Of a DNA stretch of 64,000 bases, positions 9,546 to 24,853 are shown in pieces (position 1 is the stretch's first letter; the number at the start of each line of letters is the position of its first letter). The notes below the pieces were generated by a model that ran no database searches, had not been told where the DNA came from, and saw nothing but the letters and a program-made list of their open reading frames with translations. Location: the NCBI GenBank assembly GCA_028023455.1, contig JAQFVV010012530.1, positions 2,176,909 through 2,240,908 of the forward strand, read 5' to 3'. The DNA is from Epiperipatus broadwayi (taxonomy: Eukaryota; Onychophora; Udeonychophora; Euonychophora; Peripatidae). The translations under genes and the position numbers were made by a program.

Positions 9546-12500
9546 GCCATTGATATAAACTATGCTGCCACATGACCTGACTATTTATTATATATGTGTT
9601 ACTAATAGTATTTCTTAAGTTATAATGAGTAAATGACTAACACTTTTAAAATAGTATTTTTTATCATTTTCTATCATATTCTGTGTTGTTTTATTATTAT
9701 ACTTTTCCACAATTAAAATTGCATATTATATCTGAGGTTGCAGTTAAATTTACTTGGAGTTAGAAATATCACTTTTAATTAATAATTTTTTTAAAAATTA
9801 TCTTCGATATACAGATGTCTATATTATGGGTATCTATCATGGGATATAAGGGTGATTAGCTTTAAATTATTTAAGTAAAGAAATGATAGATACTCATCAT
9901 AGACATAAAACTGTAAGTACTTCTAGGGAGATATCCAAGTAATGTATGGGCATTTTCAAATATTTTTCTTTGTTGAATTTTTTTTTTTATTATTCTAAAT
10001 TGATTGGGAATTAATTTTATCTTTAAATATATTATATTGTTTTGTAAATAAATATTATGAAGTTTTGTTAATTGACAAGATCTCTATAGTTTTGTTGATC
10101 CAGCATTTACATTCAGTTCAGCATTTACATTCCATCTTATAGCCAATATTTTACACATGCACACATCCACATTATTGTTTAATGAGCATGTGAGAGAACA
10201 TTAAATAAAGTTATTTCTTTCTAATAGATAGGATGTATTATTTTAGTTATTGATTAACAGTTTGCATAGATACATAGCTGTTAAGAGAGTTGAATGTGAA
10301 TTCTTCCTGAGTTCGAATATCTGAGGCAACGGTTTTGGAAAAGAGTGGTGAGATGTGAGATGAACTGATTTGAATTACATGTAGATTTGACGGATAATGC
10401 TTAGGCTCATCTATTAAAGATAGATGTAATCATGAATCAAGTATTTCATCATGTTATCTCTAGCATCCTACATGAAGACCCTAGGTCCGACAGTAATTAG
10501 ATGCGAGCTTGCTCTCTTTCTCTTATATACGTGGATGGACTGTACTGTTGCATTTGGCACTATCAACTTTAGAGTATGGCAAATAGGTGCACCAGCACTT
10601 TTAGATTTGGTGTAAGTTAATTATATGTTATGGACGAACCAGCTGATTGTTAAAGTTGATCGGTGTGTTCAAATGTATTTGCAGACCAGAACATCCGAGT
10701 ATATTTGACCATACCATTACAATATATTGTAACTATACAATGATTATGATACAGTGAAGAGAAAAAAGTGTGTTGAACTGACTAATAGATATACAAACTG
10801 ATATTTACATGTGTATACATATATGTGTGTCCCTTAAAAAAATAAAAGTGTATACTGCTTAAAGATATTATTAAAAGTTTATTAAATTTATTTTGTAATA
10901 TGTAAGAGAATGATAAATTACATTATAAAAAAAGAAGAAAAAATGCTTCTGCTATGCAAATGAAGTTTGAATTGGTTTTTTTTTTTTTTTAAATTAAATT
11001 TAACCTTGTTTAGTTTGCCTTTAAAATGAAAATTTAATTTAACAACTTGTCTATTTTTAAATAAAAATGGATGACAAAGATAAATATAAAATCAAAATTT
11101 TGAAATTAATAATATTTTAGAAGTTACAATTTGGCAGTGAATTTTTTTTCTTCCTATGTAACAAAATTAAATAAAGAAACAGAAAAAGAGACAAGCTATT
11201 TGTGACTTTCTTTTTTCATTTATAAAAAAAACAACATGATATAATGTACCAAAATTTGTATCCACAACATGTTTTGTAGAAAATAGGTTTTCAAAAGTAT
11301 ATTGTTGTAATTATGCAAACATCATATATCCCCTAGCTGGTGACGTATATGCTGCTTGAAAACCATATTGTTTGAACAACATTGGTTGGGTATAAATAGG
11401 GTTGGAAACAAGCAATTGGGGATTATTCTCACTAAAATTATTATAATTCTAGGAGCCTCACAGTTCATTCCAATGAAGCCATGTTGCTAGGATCCATACT
11501 GAAGAAGAAACAATTGTTGATTAAAATTCTTATTTTACTGTAAGCCGTATTTCATTGACTGTTTTTAAAGTATTTTTCAATACTCCAGTTACAATAGTCA
11601 GTATGTAATTATAAATTTATTAAACGCACATTGATTACGTAAGTAATATTTACTAAGGCTGTAACCTCGAGAATATGCATGTAAAATGCGATAGTAGGGA
11701 CCTCTACAGGTGTTTAACCACAGCTTAGGAAATCCATTTACTATGTTTGACTACAGAACCCAAAATACACCAGTCACAAATGCCTAGGAAATCTAGTCAG
11801 ATCCAGAAATTAGTACTGAAATTTGAAAAACCCGATTATGCAATGCCTTTATAATGTCGTAAATAAAAAATGGATAGTACCCTATAAATGACTCAAGACT
11901 TACAGATATTATACCTCATAGAATGTCACTAGTGCTGCTGTATTTACTCTCTCTAATATCACAAGTATTTAAAGAGAAGATCATCATCAGAAATCCGAGG
12001 AAGACAACAGTAAAATATTAAAAGAACAATATTGATTAGTGACTGTTTCCCTATATCACGTGGTAAAATCTTATCATTATAAATACCATAAGGCCTTAAA
12101 TTTGAATCATAGTTTAAACTTAAAATATCTTTTGTATTTTTGTGTATGTGTTGATAGTTGCTACTATATACATAACCATTTAATTTATTCATTATTAGTT
12201 AATTTTTCTATTAATCCATTGTGTTTGTAACTCAGTCCAAATATATGTTTTATACATCCATATGGTTGATAATATCCACATCCTTTGGAAATCATGTAAT
12301 CCACTGGAGGATATGCTGGGGTAGTGATAATAATTGATGATGATTGTTGTCTTTTTTAAAAAAAAACTTTTCCAAAAGTATATTCCTTTTTTAGGAAGTT
12401 TGGAATCTTTGAGTTTCTTTTTATTAAAACAGAAAAACAAATAAAATACTTTTGGGAGTACTTGGTACTTCTAAGTTATAAATCATCATCATCATCATAT

Positions 12501-12739
12501 TGGTTATTATTATTGTTATTTGAATTAAAAAATTTTATTTGAATTTTATTAACCATTTAACTTATTATTAATTTGAACCAAACTTTACAGTATTTATCTT
12601 GAAGATCCATGGCATATATGTGTAAATTTTGATTGTATATAGTTGGTTTTCAGGTTCCAATCCATTTTCCATCTACCTGTTATGCAATAAATATTGTTCC
12701 AATATACCAATTGGTTTTAAGCATATGGCTCACTATCAG
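9546..12739. other. AT-rich region without a recognised gene
   Basis: No frame longer than about 80 codons and none that looks like a known family. The sequence CCATACCATTACA ending at 10719 resembles LTR ends elsewhere in the window, but I could not find a matching start. A TATA-type promoter candidate lies at 11391. Confidence 0.5.
11331..11400 (+). promoter_or_regulatory. Candidate Pol II promoter (CRE-like site, CCAAT box, TATA box)
   Basis: TGACGTATA at 11341, ATTGG at 11381 (inverted CCAAT) and TATAAATAGG at 11391 are spaced like a TATA promoter. No good coding frame follows. The same TATAAATAG core occurs in two LTR-like segments (28030 and 51639), so this may be the U3 of another old LTR. 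Confidence 0.35.
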
Positions 12740-12950
12740 TAAGGAGCTAGTACATTCAGACACTAGATCTAAAATATCAGCTCAAAACCCAGCACTTATT
12801 TAATATGAAACTATTGAGAAGAAAATCTTTTCAGACACAAAAATGTCTTTAAATCCAGCTATCTAACTCAAATAGCCATATGGGACTGAACCAAATTCAT
12901 ATCTATCACATATTAATAGGATTAGCATCACCAAAGTCTTAAAGGTAAAA
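12740..12950 (+). repeat. Copy of the dispersed fold-back repeat superfamily
   Basis: It shares an ordered set of motifs with 17580-17790 and, inverted, with 18585-18790: ACTAGATCTAAA, then AGCACTTAT, GAAAC, AATGTCTT, CCAGCTATCT and a final block around CATATGGGACTGAACC. No open frame. The order of conserved blocks argues for one repeat family rather than chance. Confidence 0.6.
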
Positions 12951-12951
12951 T

Positions 12952-13183
12952 TATAATAATCAATAAAGCAAGTGATATATAATGTGACATTGCTTTTAAA
13001 AGCTTGTATTCACAAAGATGGAATATAGGGAGTGTACCAATAGCTCAAACAAGCTCTTATTTACACTTGTTAAATAAGAGCTTGTTTGAACTATTAGTAC
13101 ACTTTCTGTATTACATATTTGTAAACACAAGCTTTAAAAAATAATGTCACATTGCATATGACTTGCTTTATTGATTATTATAG
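12952..13183. repeat. Palindromic element, arms about 110 bp
   Basis: ATAATAATCAATAAAGCAAG at 12954 pairs with CTTGCTTTATTGATTATTAT near 13182, and CTCTTATTTA at 13054 pairs with TAAATAAGAG at 13071 across a 7-base loop. It is MITE-like and non-coding, adjoins the preceding repeat copy and may be part of the same unit. Confidence 0.85.
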
Positions 13184-13411
13184 TTAATTGGTTATCATAC
13201 ATAAATGATATGACTCAGCTGATACTTAAAGTAAACCGTCATCGATATTACCATGCCAACATATTAATGACATTCTATTGGCATTTTTTAACTATTGGCT
13301 TGAATCATGTGATATATACATACATACGTACATACATACATAATCATTAAAAACAAGTTAACATTTAGATAATTCCAATATCAATAATAATTTCCCAATA
13401 TCAATAATAAT

Positions 13412-13475
13412 TGGTGACCTTGTGGTTAGCATAGCTGCCTTCCAAGCAGCTGGCCCGGGTTCACTTCCCTGTCAA
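13412..13475 (+). repeat. tRNA-Gly(TCC)-derived sequence (SINE head or tRNA pseudogene)
   Basis: TTGTGGTTAGCATAGCTGCC resembles the A-box and D-arm of tRNA-Gly. GCTGC-CTTCCAA-GCAGC is an intact anticodon stem-loop with anticodon TCC. CCGGGTTCACTTCCCTG is a weakened T-arm/B-box. The acceptor stem pairs poorly, so a working tRNA is unlikely. It is followed at once by a long trinucleotide repeat, as in many tRNA-derived SINEs. Confidence 0.7.
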
Positions 13476-13484
13476 TGCTTTGAC

Positions 13485-16418
<2,934 letters not shown>

Positions 16419-17433
16419 CAACAGTTTGAAGTTGTTGATTCTTATTGATATTGGGAATGTATAAATATTGATTAGTTTTTAATGATTACTTACAAACTCA
16501 TTTAACCTTGAACATTATTACACCTATTATATATATATAAATGCATATATGTATTACACTACACAATATATTGTTACAAAAACGTACAATAAATTATTTA
16601 CTGATAATACTTACATTAAATATTTTAATATAAAATAATGATCAAAGTCCTGTCTGCTTGAGTGCTTGAAATTCCATTAATAAGACATCTTAGAATTGAA
16701 GAGGATGAATGGAATTTTAACATAAACATTATTTATGTTAAATTATTAATTATTACCACTATCCATTGAACAGTTTATCATAATATATATGTATATTAAA
16801 TGATTGATTTTTAAAAATCATATGAATTTTATTAAGAAAGGCAATTATCAATGAGTGTTTCCAAGAAATCTAATGCTTATGAAGTCAGTTGAGATAATAT
16901 TTATAAAACACAGGCGAATAATAATCAGGACTTCTCATCAAAATTATTTTCCATCTTGTGGGGATTACTGTATTAGTTGTGAAATTCTTCCATAATTCTT
17001 TTTATAATTTTATTATAATTGAATGATTTATTGCTCGGAAATTAATATGAAGTTTAATGCTAAAAGTCATAGAGATGGAGTGAGATCCTTGGACCTTCAA
17101 TTCCAGACTCTGTCATAATATCACTGTAATGTGGTTAATATTGTGCTTTATCTATGCCACTTTTAGTACTCAAACTTTTTATGAACCCCCAAGCAATAAA
17201 GTGATTCAATTATTCTTTATAGTTTAGTTAAAATCCACAATTCTGAAAAAAATAAATGAGTAAAAATTATAAAGAAGATATAATATTTAATATGTAGCTT
17301 ATTATTATAATTATCACTGTTTGTAGTGGTATCTGAATACAAGTCTTTAAAAGTATATAGTAAATTTAAAAGAAACTCAATATCTCTTTCTTTCACCCTC
17401 TCTTTCTCACTTTCTCTCTCTCTCATATATATA
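16419..17433. other. AT-rich region, no gene seen
   Basis: Only short frames. CTTATTGATATTGGGAATGT at 16440 followed by TTTTTAATGATTA is an imperfect inverted match of 13345-13415 (AATCATTAAAAAC and CCCAATATCAATA), so the microsatellite-LINE block may sit inside an older inverted repeat. A CT-rich run lies at 17386-17424. Confidence 0.5.
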
Positions 17434-17796
17434 TGATAACAGATGGCGTTCTACCAAAAACACTGTCAAAGCATAGTTTTCTGTTTACATAAATGTCAGA
17501 GCGAGTATTCACTCTCTCTAACTTTAAATCCACTTTCAGATCATGATTTCAAGCTATTTGCTATTGTCAGTGAAAGACAGGAATAAGAAACTAGATCTAA
17601 ACACAAACTCTGAGCATTTATGAAACAGTTTCTATTCAGCTTGCAAGCGTGAATCTTTTAGACACGTTAATGTCTTCAAACTCAGCATAGCATGCCAGAT
17701 AGCTACATGGGGCTGATCTCAGTTCAGCATCACCACATAGTAGAAGCCTCTGCAATATACAGCATTGCAAGAAAGACCTCAAAGGTACATTTATGA
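17434..17796 (+). repeat. Fold-back superfamily, direct copy
   Basis: It begins TGATAACAGATGGCGTTCTA, and its first 190 bases recur in the same orientation at 17843. The later part (TTCAGCTTGCAAGCGTGAAT, GTTCAGCATCACC, ATACAGCATTGCAAG) recurs inverted at 18585-18700. Confidence 0.85.
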
Positions 17797-18320
17797 AAAA
17801 CAAAAAAACCACAAGTTAAAAAACTAGCTAACGCTTGTATTTATGATAACAGATGGTGTTCTACCAAAAACACCGTCAAGCATAGTTTTCTGTTTACATA
17901 AACGTCAGAGCGAGTATTCACTATCTCTAACTTTAATTCCACTTTCAGATCATGAATTCAAGCTATTTGCTATCATCAATGAAAGACAGGAATAAGAAAC
18001 TAGATCTAAACACAAACTCTGAGCATTTATGAAACATTAACGTGTCTAAAAGATTCACGCTTGCAAGCTGAATAGAAACTGTTTCATAAATCCTCAGAGT
18101 TTGTGTTTAGATCTCATTTCTTATTCCTGTCTTTCACTGACGATAGCAAATAGCTTGAAACCATGATCTGAAAGTGGAATTAAAGTTAGAGATAGTGAAT
18201 ACTCGCTCTGATGTTTATGTAAACAGAAAACTATGCTTGACGGTGTTTTTGGTAGAACGCCATCTGTTATCATAAATACAAGCGTTAGCAAGTTTTTTAA
18301 CTTGTGTTTTTTTGTTTTTC
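17797..18320. repeat. Palindrome, arms about 240 bp
   Basis: The left arm 17797-18035 is reverse-complemented by about 18081-18320: CACAAGTTAAAAAACT near 17811 pairs with AGTTTTTTAACTTGTG, and ACAGATGGTGTTCTACC with GGTAGAACGCCATCTGT. The spacer (18037-18081) is itself the reverse complement of 17627-17672. The block is therefore built from one direct and one inverted copy of the module. Confidence 0.87.
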
Positions 18321-18359
18321 ATATATATATATATAGAAACTGAGAAAAGTGCTTGTTAT

Positions 18360-18916
18360 TGTAATGAAACATCAGCTATTTAGCTATTATATTTTTATTA
18401 CATAGAAGCTCCTGGAAACCTAGAACAACTGCACCAGGCCAAGGTACTTTATAAAAACAAAGCTTGTTTAGAGCTGTTGGTAAAGCTTCATCTAGTGATC
18501 ATAAAGTGCACGCTTAAAAACAAGTTACGAAATTTACAACTTGTTTTAATTATTATAAGTGTGCTTTTGAAGGTTTTTTCAATGCTATATATTGCAGAAG
18601 CTATTACTATATGGTGAAACTCAGCTGAATTCAGACCCATATAGCTATCTAGTTTGTCAAGCTGGATTTGATGACATTTATGTTTCTGATAAGTTCATGC
18701 TTTCAAATTGATAGAAACATGTTTTATAAGTGCTGACTTTTGAGTTGGTATTTTATTTATGTTCTAGTCTCCCAGCCCTTCACTGACATAAGCCATAAGC
18801 TCAAAACCAGCTGGTCTGGATGTAGGGATAATGATACAAATTTTAAATTCTATCTCTTTCGGCACTTATAAAATCAAAGCTTCTTTAGAGCTATTGGTAA
18901 GCTCCATCTAGTAATC

Positions 18917-18930
<14 letters not shown>
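18360..18930. repeat. Fold-back superfamily, copy with direct terminal repeats
   Basis: The core 18585-18800 is an inverted relative of 17540-17790. AAAGCTTGTTTAGAGCTGTT at 18459 recurs as AAAGCTTCTTTAGAGCTATT at 18875, each followed by a CATCTAGT(G/A)ATCAT block. Those bounding repeats of about 45 bp may be the ends of a unit of about 460 bp. Confidence 0.7.
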
Positions 18931-18947
<17 letters not shown>

Positions 18948-18984
18948 ATAGAATAACTTCAGAGCTTAATATATATATATATAT

Positions 18985-20905
18985 TATACCGGACCAAAGC
19001 TTTAGACTCGCATATAGTGATTGCCTGGGTGCCACTAGTCCGAAATTTGGAACTAGACATTTATTTTTAAGGGGTTACAAGATATGCGAATCGAATGCAC
19101 CGGACTAAACCCAGGGAGAGCAAAAGCTAATGAATGTGGTTCAGACAATTGAGAAAACACTGAGACAAACATCAGCCAAAATACTTATAAGAACTTTTTA
19201 AATTTATTAAACATAATAACAAAATAAACATGAAACTTGCTCTACATTTGCTTAGCAGATCTTAACATTGAGTGTATGCAAGCAGAACTATGTTAAATAC
19301 CCAGGCAGACAAGTTCATTTCTTATCTATAACACAATAATGGCTTATATCTTCTTGCTAGCAGTTTGCCCAACCAATTCCTTTTTCCCTATAGAGACTTA
19401 GTAAGATGGATGTTTGTGGCGAATAATGGGACAGCGCAGACGAGCTTATCTTAGTCCAGATAAGAAATGTTGGAACCAAGAATGTCATAATTCTGCAAAA
19501 CGCTCATGGACAAGTACATTGAAATGAGCCAAGGTTAGTCTCGCACAAGAAAGAAACATGAACTATGTAATCTGAATTATAGCAAATAAATCTCTACCAA
19601 AAAATAAATAAATCATATATCCTAGAAATCGCTAGCCAAAGCCAAGTTTGATTTAGTTTAAAGCCGAAGCAAACAAACAAACAAAAATAAAAGAAAACTA
19701 CTAAGGTCGGTCTGAGCATTTAACAAGGGTTAATCATAAAACTGAGAAATTATTAAGCATATAAAATATCACTCGCCCTACACTCTCGAACAAGCAACAT
19801 TTTAAGATTGAAAATCTTGCTACTAAGATTATAATGTAAAATAAACAAAAATACATTAATATTTAAATTGATAAATTATACATCATAAATATACTTTCTT
19901 TTTAAGATTAATCTGAGATTTGTAAGAGACTTAATTAGAGATTTAGCCCTGATTTTGATATGGAAAGGTAAGTTACCTCGAGATAATATTAATTCCTGTC
20001 GTACACACAAAGTTCGGTTTATAGAGTCCTCTACAACGGATGTCATTTACTACAGGTTCAGAAGTCTGGAGGCATTACCGGGATCCACTCTGGACTTGAC
20101 AGTTAGGTCATGATTGAAGTCACAATTGGGAGCACCAGAGGTTCATCTTTGGAAAGGCTCAGCCCATCATGTTGTGGAGATTCTTCGTGGCATATATTAC
20201 AGGCATAGTGTCTGAATGACTGCTAGTATCACAGCAAATAGAGTTATTGTCGGTCAATGGAAATTCAACTTGGTGATTCCCATGGGACCAATATCAAAAA
20301 AATAATTTAGTCACTTTCACAATGCAAACAGTTCAATAACAGCTAAAATCTGGATCGATCCTCAATAAGAAGAAGCTGAATAAGCTGAGCAATAACAACT
20401 GAATGAACAGAATAGTCTCTTTGACTTGTCCTCTCTCTTAAAATAAAAGAAATTACCCAGCTATTTATGTCCTTTGTTATCTCCCCTGCAATTTTTTTTT
20501 TTTTTGCAACTTTCAACCAAGGTAAATCTCTATCTCCCGCTCAATCTTAATTAGAAAAACAATATCTTACAGGGCTTTATCTTAAAAAAATGATTATTAT
20601 TTTTTTTATATAAAAAAATACAAAACTAAATCTCAGCTTTAAAATACATCAACATTAATTTTTTTTTTTTTTTAGTTTAAATAAAATACATATAAGAGCA
20701 CTAATTAAACTTTGTTTGCTTTTAATTATTTTAAAAGAAAACAAGCATCATAAAAAAAAATATTTTATACTAAAATCAACTTAGAATTGAAAATATAAGA
20801 TTTCAAAATCAATAAGTATGTGTGTTATTGCACATATAAAACTTGGTTTTTCTTTTTTCTAATTTACATGATAGAACCCTTGAATCGGATAAAGTATCCA
20901 GTTCA
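18985..20905 (-). repeat. 3' LTR of element B (left copy)
   Basis: It aligns with 25460-27390. In element orientation it begins TGAACTGGATAC (complement of 20905 downward). The outer edge near 18985 runs into TA repeat and cannot be fixed to the base. Confidence 0.9.
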
Positions 20906-20918
20906 ACTGCCCTTTCAC
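20906..20918 (-). other. Polypurine tract of element B
   Basis: The minus strand reads GTGAAAGGGCAGT immediately before the LTR start TGAACTGG. It is purine-rich in the right place, though not pure. Confidence 0.5.
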
Positions 20919-21051
20919 ACCAACAAAAAAAAAATAAAAGCATCTATTTGCTATTTTTTTTTTCAAACTTTAAACCCCAACATTTAAAACTTTTAAATCC
21001 CCTCCCCCTGGCTGAACATTTGCCCTGAGATCAATTCCTTAAGTGTACCTC

Positions 21052-22211
21052 CTATCTTTTAGGTGGCTGGCCTAAGGCTTCGTGCATTATAAGATCCATA
21101 AACCCCATGCTCATCTTCCAATACAAAGGCATTCGGACCACTTTTCTTTTGTATAGTGAAGGGTCCCTCATATACTGGGAAAAATTTCTTATATTGATGC
21201 TGAGTTGGATTGCTGACATGAGGTTTTCATACAAAAACCCCAAGTCCCTTACCTCGAATCTACATGGTCGTGGATTTCCCTGCTTTATGCATACTTCAGC
21301 CATATGTTTCAACTTTATTCGAGCCTTTCTTCTATCCATTTCTTTATCAATTTTGTCCCAATCTACAGGCAAGGGAGCCTTTATAAGCATTGGATAATTC
21401 TGTCCAAAATGTAATCTGATGGGGGCAAATCCTGTAGATTCATTCTGTGTCCGATTTATGTAGTTAGTGATGTTTCCCGTCTGATTCACCCATCCACGGT
21501 GATTATCGCTGACATAAAGCCGAAATAAACAGTTTAACTCCCTCATGACCCTCTCACAGGGATTCGATTGAGGATTACGAATAGATGTTAATACATGCTG
21601 AATGCCCTGTTGGGAATCCACTTTTTCCAGTGGTGAGATTTAAAGGGTGTCCCATGATCTGTAAGTATCATCTGGGGCCTACCAATCTTAGGAAATTGAT
21701 GCTCCTGTAAGATCCGGATAGTACTTCATGTATCCACCTTTCTTAATGGATATGCAGTTACATACTTAGAAAATATGTCATACATTACAATTAAATATCG
21801 GTATCGTTTATAGGCAGGTAAAGGCCCATAAAAATCTATGGCCAACATTTCATTAGGGTTGTGTGCTAAAATAGGCTGCAAGATCCCAGTAAATCTCTTA
21901 TTTACATATTTAGTTTGTGAACACACATGACATTTTCCCAAAACTGATACAACATTTGAATATAAACTTGGACAGTAAAATACTTCCCTGAGCACATGTT
22001 CTACTTTACATGGTCCGTAGTGTCCATAAAGCCAATGTATATAGTCTATAAGTTTGTTCCTGAGTGTTTGGGGTATAAGAATTCTCCATGAGTCTTCTTC
22101 TGTGGTGACTCTGTATTGCAATACACCATCTTTAATTCTATAGTCTTTGTATTTTTCCAATGTTGCTGTGTCACTGGGGTCTGAAGTTCCTATTCCTTTC
22201 TTATATGTCAT
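21052..22211 (-). pseudogene. Integrase of element B, frameshifted
   Basis: The first part (22211-21726) has the zinc-binding region with HWLYGHYG and CHVC and the first catalytic Asp in AIDFYGPLP. Between 21726 and 21621, in another frame, the minus strand reads ILTDHGTPFKS, the block with the second catalytic Asp. The last part (21621-21052) has NPCERVMREL with the catalytic Glu and the C-terminal domain (FAPIRLHFGQ, FEVRDLG). So D-D-E is present, spread over at least two shifts. Integrase would join element cDNA ends to the target. It is last in pol, next to the 3' LTR. Confidence 0.88.
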
Positions 22212-22214
22212 GAT

Positions 22215-22867
22215 TTATGCATACTCTGGGCTGGTCTCCTGTATTTCAAATAGCCTTAGTAATTGTTGCTCTATGGACTCATCTATGGTCAACGTGAATG
22301 CTGCAATACTTAGATTGTTGGGCTCAAGATGATGTGGGGTCAGATCTACAGGATGGTGACTCAAAATATCCACCACAATATTTTCCTTTCCTTTACAATA
22401 TAGAACTTTATATTGGAATTTATGTAGCATAAGACTCCAATGTATCAATCGATCATTTGATAAATAACTGCTATTAAGAAATTCCAAGCTCTTATGATCT
22501 GTAATTACAACAATCTCTAACCCAAGCAGGAATTGTTTGAATTTACTGAAAGCCTAAACAATGGCCAAAGCTTCCTTTTCTGTTGTCGTCTAATTATTTT
22601 CCACTCCTTTTAGCTTGCAGCTACAAAAATACAACACTCTGTGATGTTTTTGTTTGTCAATTTGAAATAACATGACTCCAAGCCCTTGCCCACTGCTGTT
22701 GGTCTGAACATAAAAAGTTTGTGAAAAGTCAGGGTAGGCTAGAACCACCTGTTTTAAGAACTTGATTTTTAATGTGTTGAAATTCCTGCTCCTGTTTGTA
22801 CTCCCATACCCATTTTTGGTCTTTTGTCAATAACTGAACCAAATTTGCAGCCTCTAATGCAAAATTT
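22215..22867 (-). pseudogene. RNase H domain of element B
   Basis: Pieces in shifted frames read YPDFSQTFYVQTNSSGQGLG, then TTEKEALAIV, then VITDHKSLEFL, and finally VLYCKGKENIVVDILSHHP. These match the gypsy RNase H blocks in order. The usual first catalytic Asp (TDAS) is Asn here (TNSS), and in-frame stops occur, so the domain is inactive. It would have removed RNA from the RNA-DNA hybrid. Confidence 0.82.
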
Positions 22868-23338
22868 TCATAAAAATTTATGATAAAAATTGCATAATCC
22901 CAGAAAAGACTGTACCTGATGCCTATTAATGGGTGTGGGAAAATGTTGTATTGCTGTTAGTTTCTCAGGATGAAGTTTAATACCCTCTTTCCCAATTAAA
23001 AAGCCTAAAAATGTAACCTCCTCCTGGACCAGGCAACTTTTTTGTAAATTGATGGTAATGTTTTTCTGATAACACTCCATTAAGAACATTTTCAAGTGTT
23101 CCATATGTTCTTCCATATTTTTAGATGCGATGACTATGTCATCCATATATATCACAATCAGACTCTTGATTTTGTCTGATAACACTTGATCCAAACACTT
23201 CAGAAGTCCTGAACCACTATTGATTAATCCAAAAGGCATACGTTTAAATGCATATGTATGCCCTTCATAGCAGAAGGCAGTATATTTGTGGTCAAATGGA
23301 TGTAGAGGGATCTGCCAATAACTGGATGTCAAGTCCAA
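22868..23338 (-). pseudogene. Reverse transcriptase palm of element B
   Basis: MDLTSSYWQIPLHPFDHKYT holds the first catalytic Asp, FKRMPFGLINSGSGL the next block, and VIYMDDIVIAS the YMDD active site. VTFLGFLIG and the FLGLCNFYHKFL thumb block follow. Motifs and spacing are those of Ty3/gypsy RT. A break between 23429 and 23338 separates it from the upstream protease-RT frame. Confidence 0.92.
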
Positions 23339-23428
23339 TGTAGAAAAAATGGTTTTCCCTTGAAATTTTGAGAGAAGTTCTGTTATTGTAGGTGGAATGT
23401 TTCTTTCAGGAACGGTAATGGCATTTAA

Positions 23429-24460
23429 CTACCGGGCATCCAAACATATTCTGACAGATCCATCTTTTTTCTTTACCACTACTAATGGGTTAACATATGG
23501 AGATGTATGCTTTTCAATAACTCCCCATTCAACCATTTGCTGTATTTGAAGATCTACTTCAGCCTTATATTGAAATGGAATGGGATATGAATGACTCTGG
23601 AAATGGCTTTCATCCTTAACTTGAATGCGATGCACATACCCCTCAATGATCTTAGGCCTATTTGAAAAAACTGAATAGAACTCCATCAACAGTTCCATTA
23701 GAGGGTGTTGTTCTTCCATTCCTTTTAACATGGATTGTGACACTTTATTTTGCATTTCCATGGTATCCCTCACTTGCTGAACACACTGTACCTGAAGTGG
23801 CTTATAACTCTTTAGCCCTTCAAATGGCATCAAAACTTCTTGGCAAAGAAATAAACATTTGTCATAATCCAAAACACATTTATGCCTGTACAAAAAATCA
23901 GTCCCAATTATAACATCTTGTATGAGACCAGGCATTATCAAAAAGACATGGTCTAACTCTATGTTACCCAGATGCAAATGTAACCACACCTGTTTGGTTT
24001 CAATATTTGTCTTCTTGCCATTGGCCAGTGTCACCTGCATTCTTTTTATTGGCAGTGTATACAAATGTGGCTGGTCTTTCTTTATTTTCACATAAAACTT
24101 ACTAGAGAGCAATGACATTTGACTTCCTGAATCAACGAATGCTTCTGTAATGATGTCTCCAGTCTTTATACTGACAATTGGGCAAGTCTGCATAGCTCCA
24201 TTCCATGCTGGTTCTTCTTGATCCACCATCACATTAGCTACAGTCTTATGACTTTCTTTACTTTTTTTAATTGGAGCTGATAATTGACTCTTTTGACCTT
24301 TTTCTATCGAAATTATCTGATCGCCCTGCATTGTTCTTTTCTCCACTTCTTCTTGGGCCCGATTATGTTCAATTTCATTTATCAGTTTAATCATTTCTTC
24401 CAAGTGAATGTTGCTACTGCACAACATAATCTGCTGTATATCCCTTAGCATATTGCCCAA
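23429..24460 (-). pseudogene. Protease and N-terminal RT of element B
   Basis: This 343-codon frame starts in a charged, Gag-like or linker region (about residues 1-95). It continues with an aspartic protease: active site FVDSGSQMSLLS near residue 110 and the C-terminal block VIIGTDFLYRH near 185. It ends in the RT fingers (HSYPIPFQYKAEV, VVVKKKDGSVRIC). The active Asp-Ser-Gly is intact. The protease would cut Gag-Pol in the particle. No CCHC knuckle is visible before it. Confidence 0.9.
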
Positions 24461-24619
24461 TACTATTCAGAATATCAGCCTCTCAGTCAATGAGAAAGCT
24501 ATCGATGACTTCAGCCTTGCTGCTTGTTTGCAGAAAAACTAGGTGTAAGTTTCTCCATTACCCCTAATATATCTTTCTTATGATATATTAATGAAGATAT
24601 GATACTTATTTTCTTCACA

Positions 24620-24853
24620 TCAAAAAGTGTGCAATAATTTGCATCTGTAATCCCCAAAAGGCTGTAGCTTGATCTTTAAGATATGCCACCAATCCTCAGC
24701 CATTCCTTGTAAATAGTGGTGTGCAATTGCCACTTGTTTAGTCTCCTGCCAATTATGACATCGAAACATCTCTTGCAGGCTCTCCAAATGCTCTAATGGG
24801 CTTTCCCAAATATCAGCCGTAAAAGATTTTATTTGCCAATCTATTTCAGCCAT
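24620..24853 (-). pseudogene. gag: Gag (capsid part) of element B
   Basis: 77 codons contain WESPLEHLESLQEMFRCHNW and HYLQGMAEDWWH. These align with the ESPMEHLSSLE and HLQGESQVWW region of element A Gag, which identifies both. The rest of Gag is scattered in broken frames up to 24460. Function, if intact, is particle assembly. Confidence 0.78.

Noticed and set aside
9595-10719. Solo LTR ending at CCATACCATTACA
   Set aside because: The end looks LTR-like, but no convincing start or target duplication was found.
13412-13475. Functional tRNA-Gly gene
   Set aside because: The acceptor stem pairs poorly and the B-box has a mismatch; kept as a tRNA-derived repeat only.
21107-21397. 96-codon plus-strand frame
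   Set aside because: Antisense to the integrase C-terminal region of element B.
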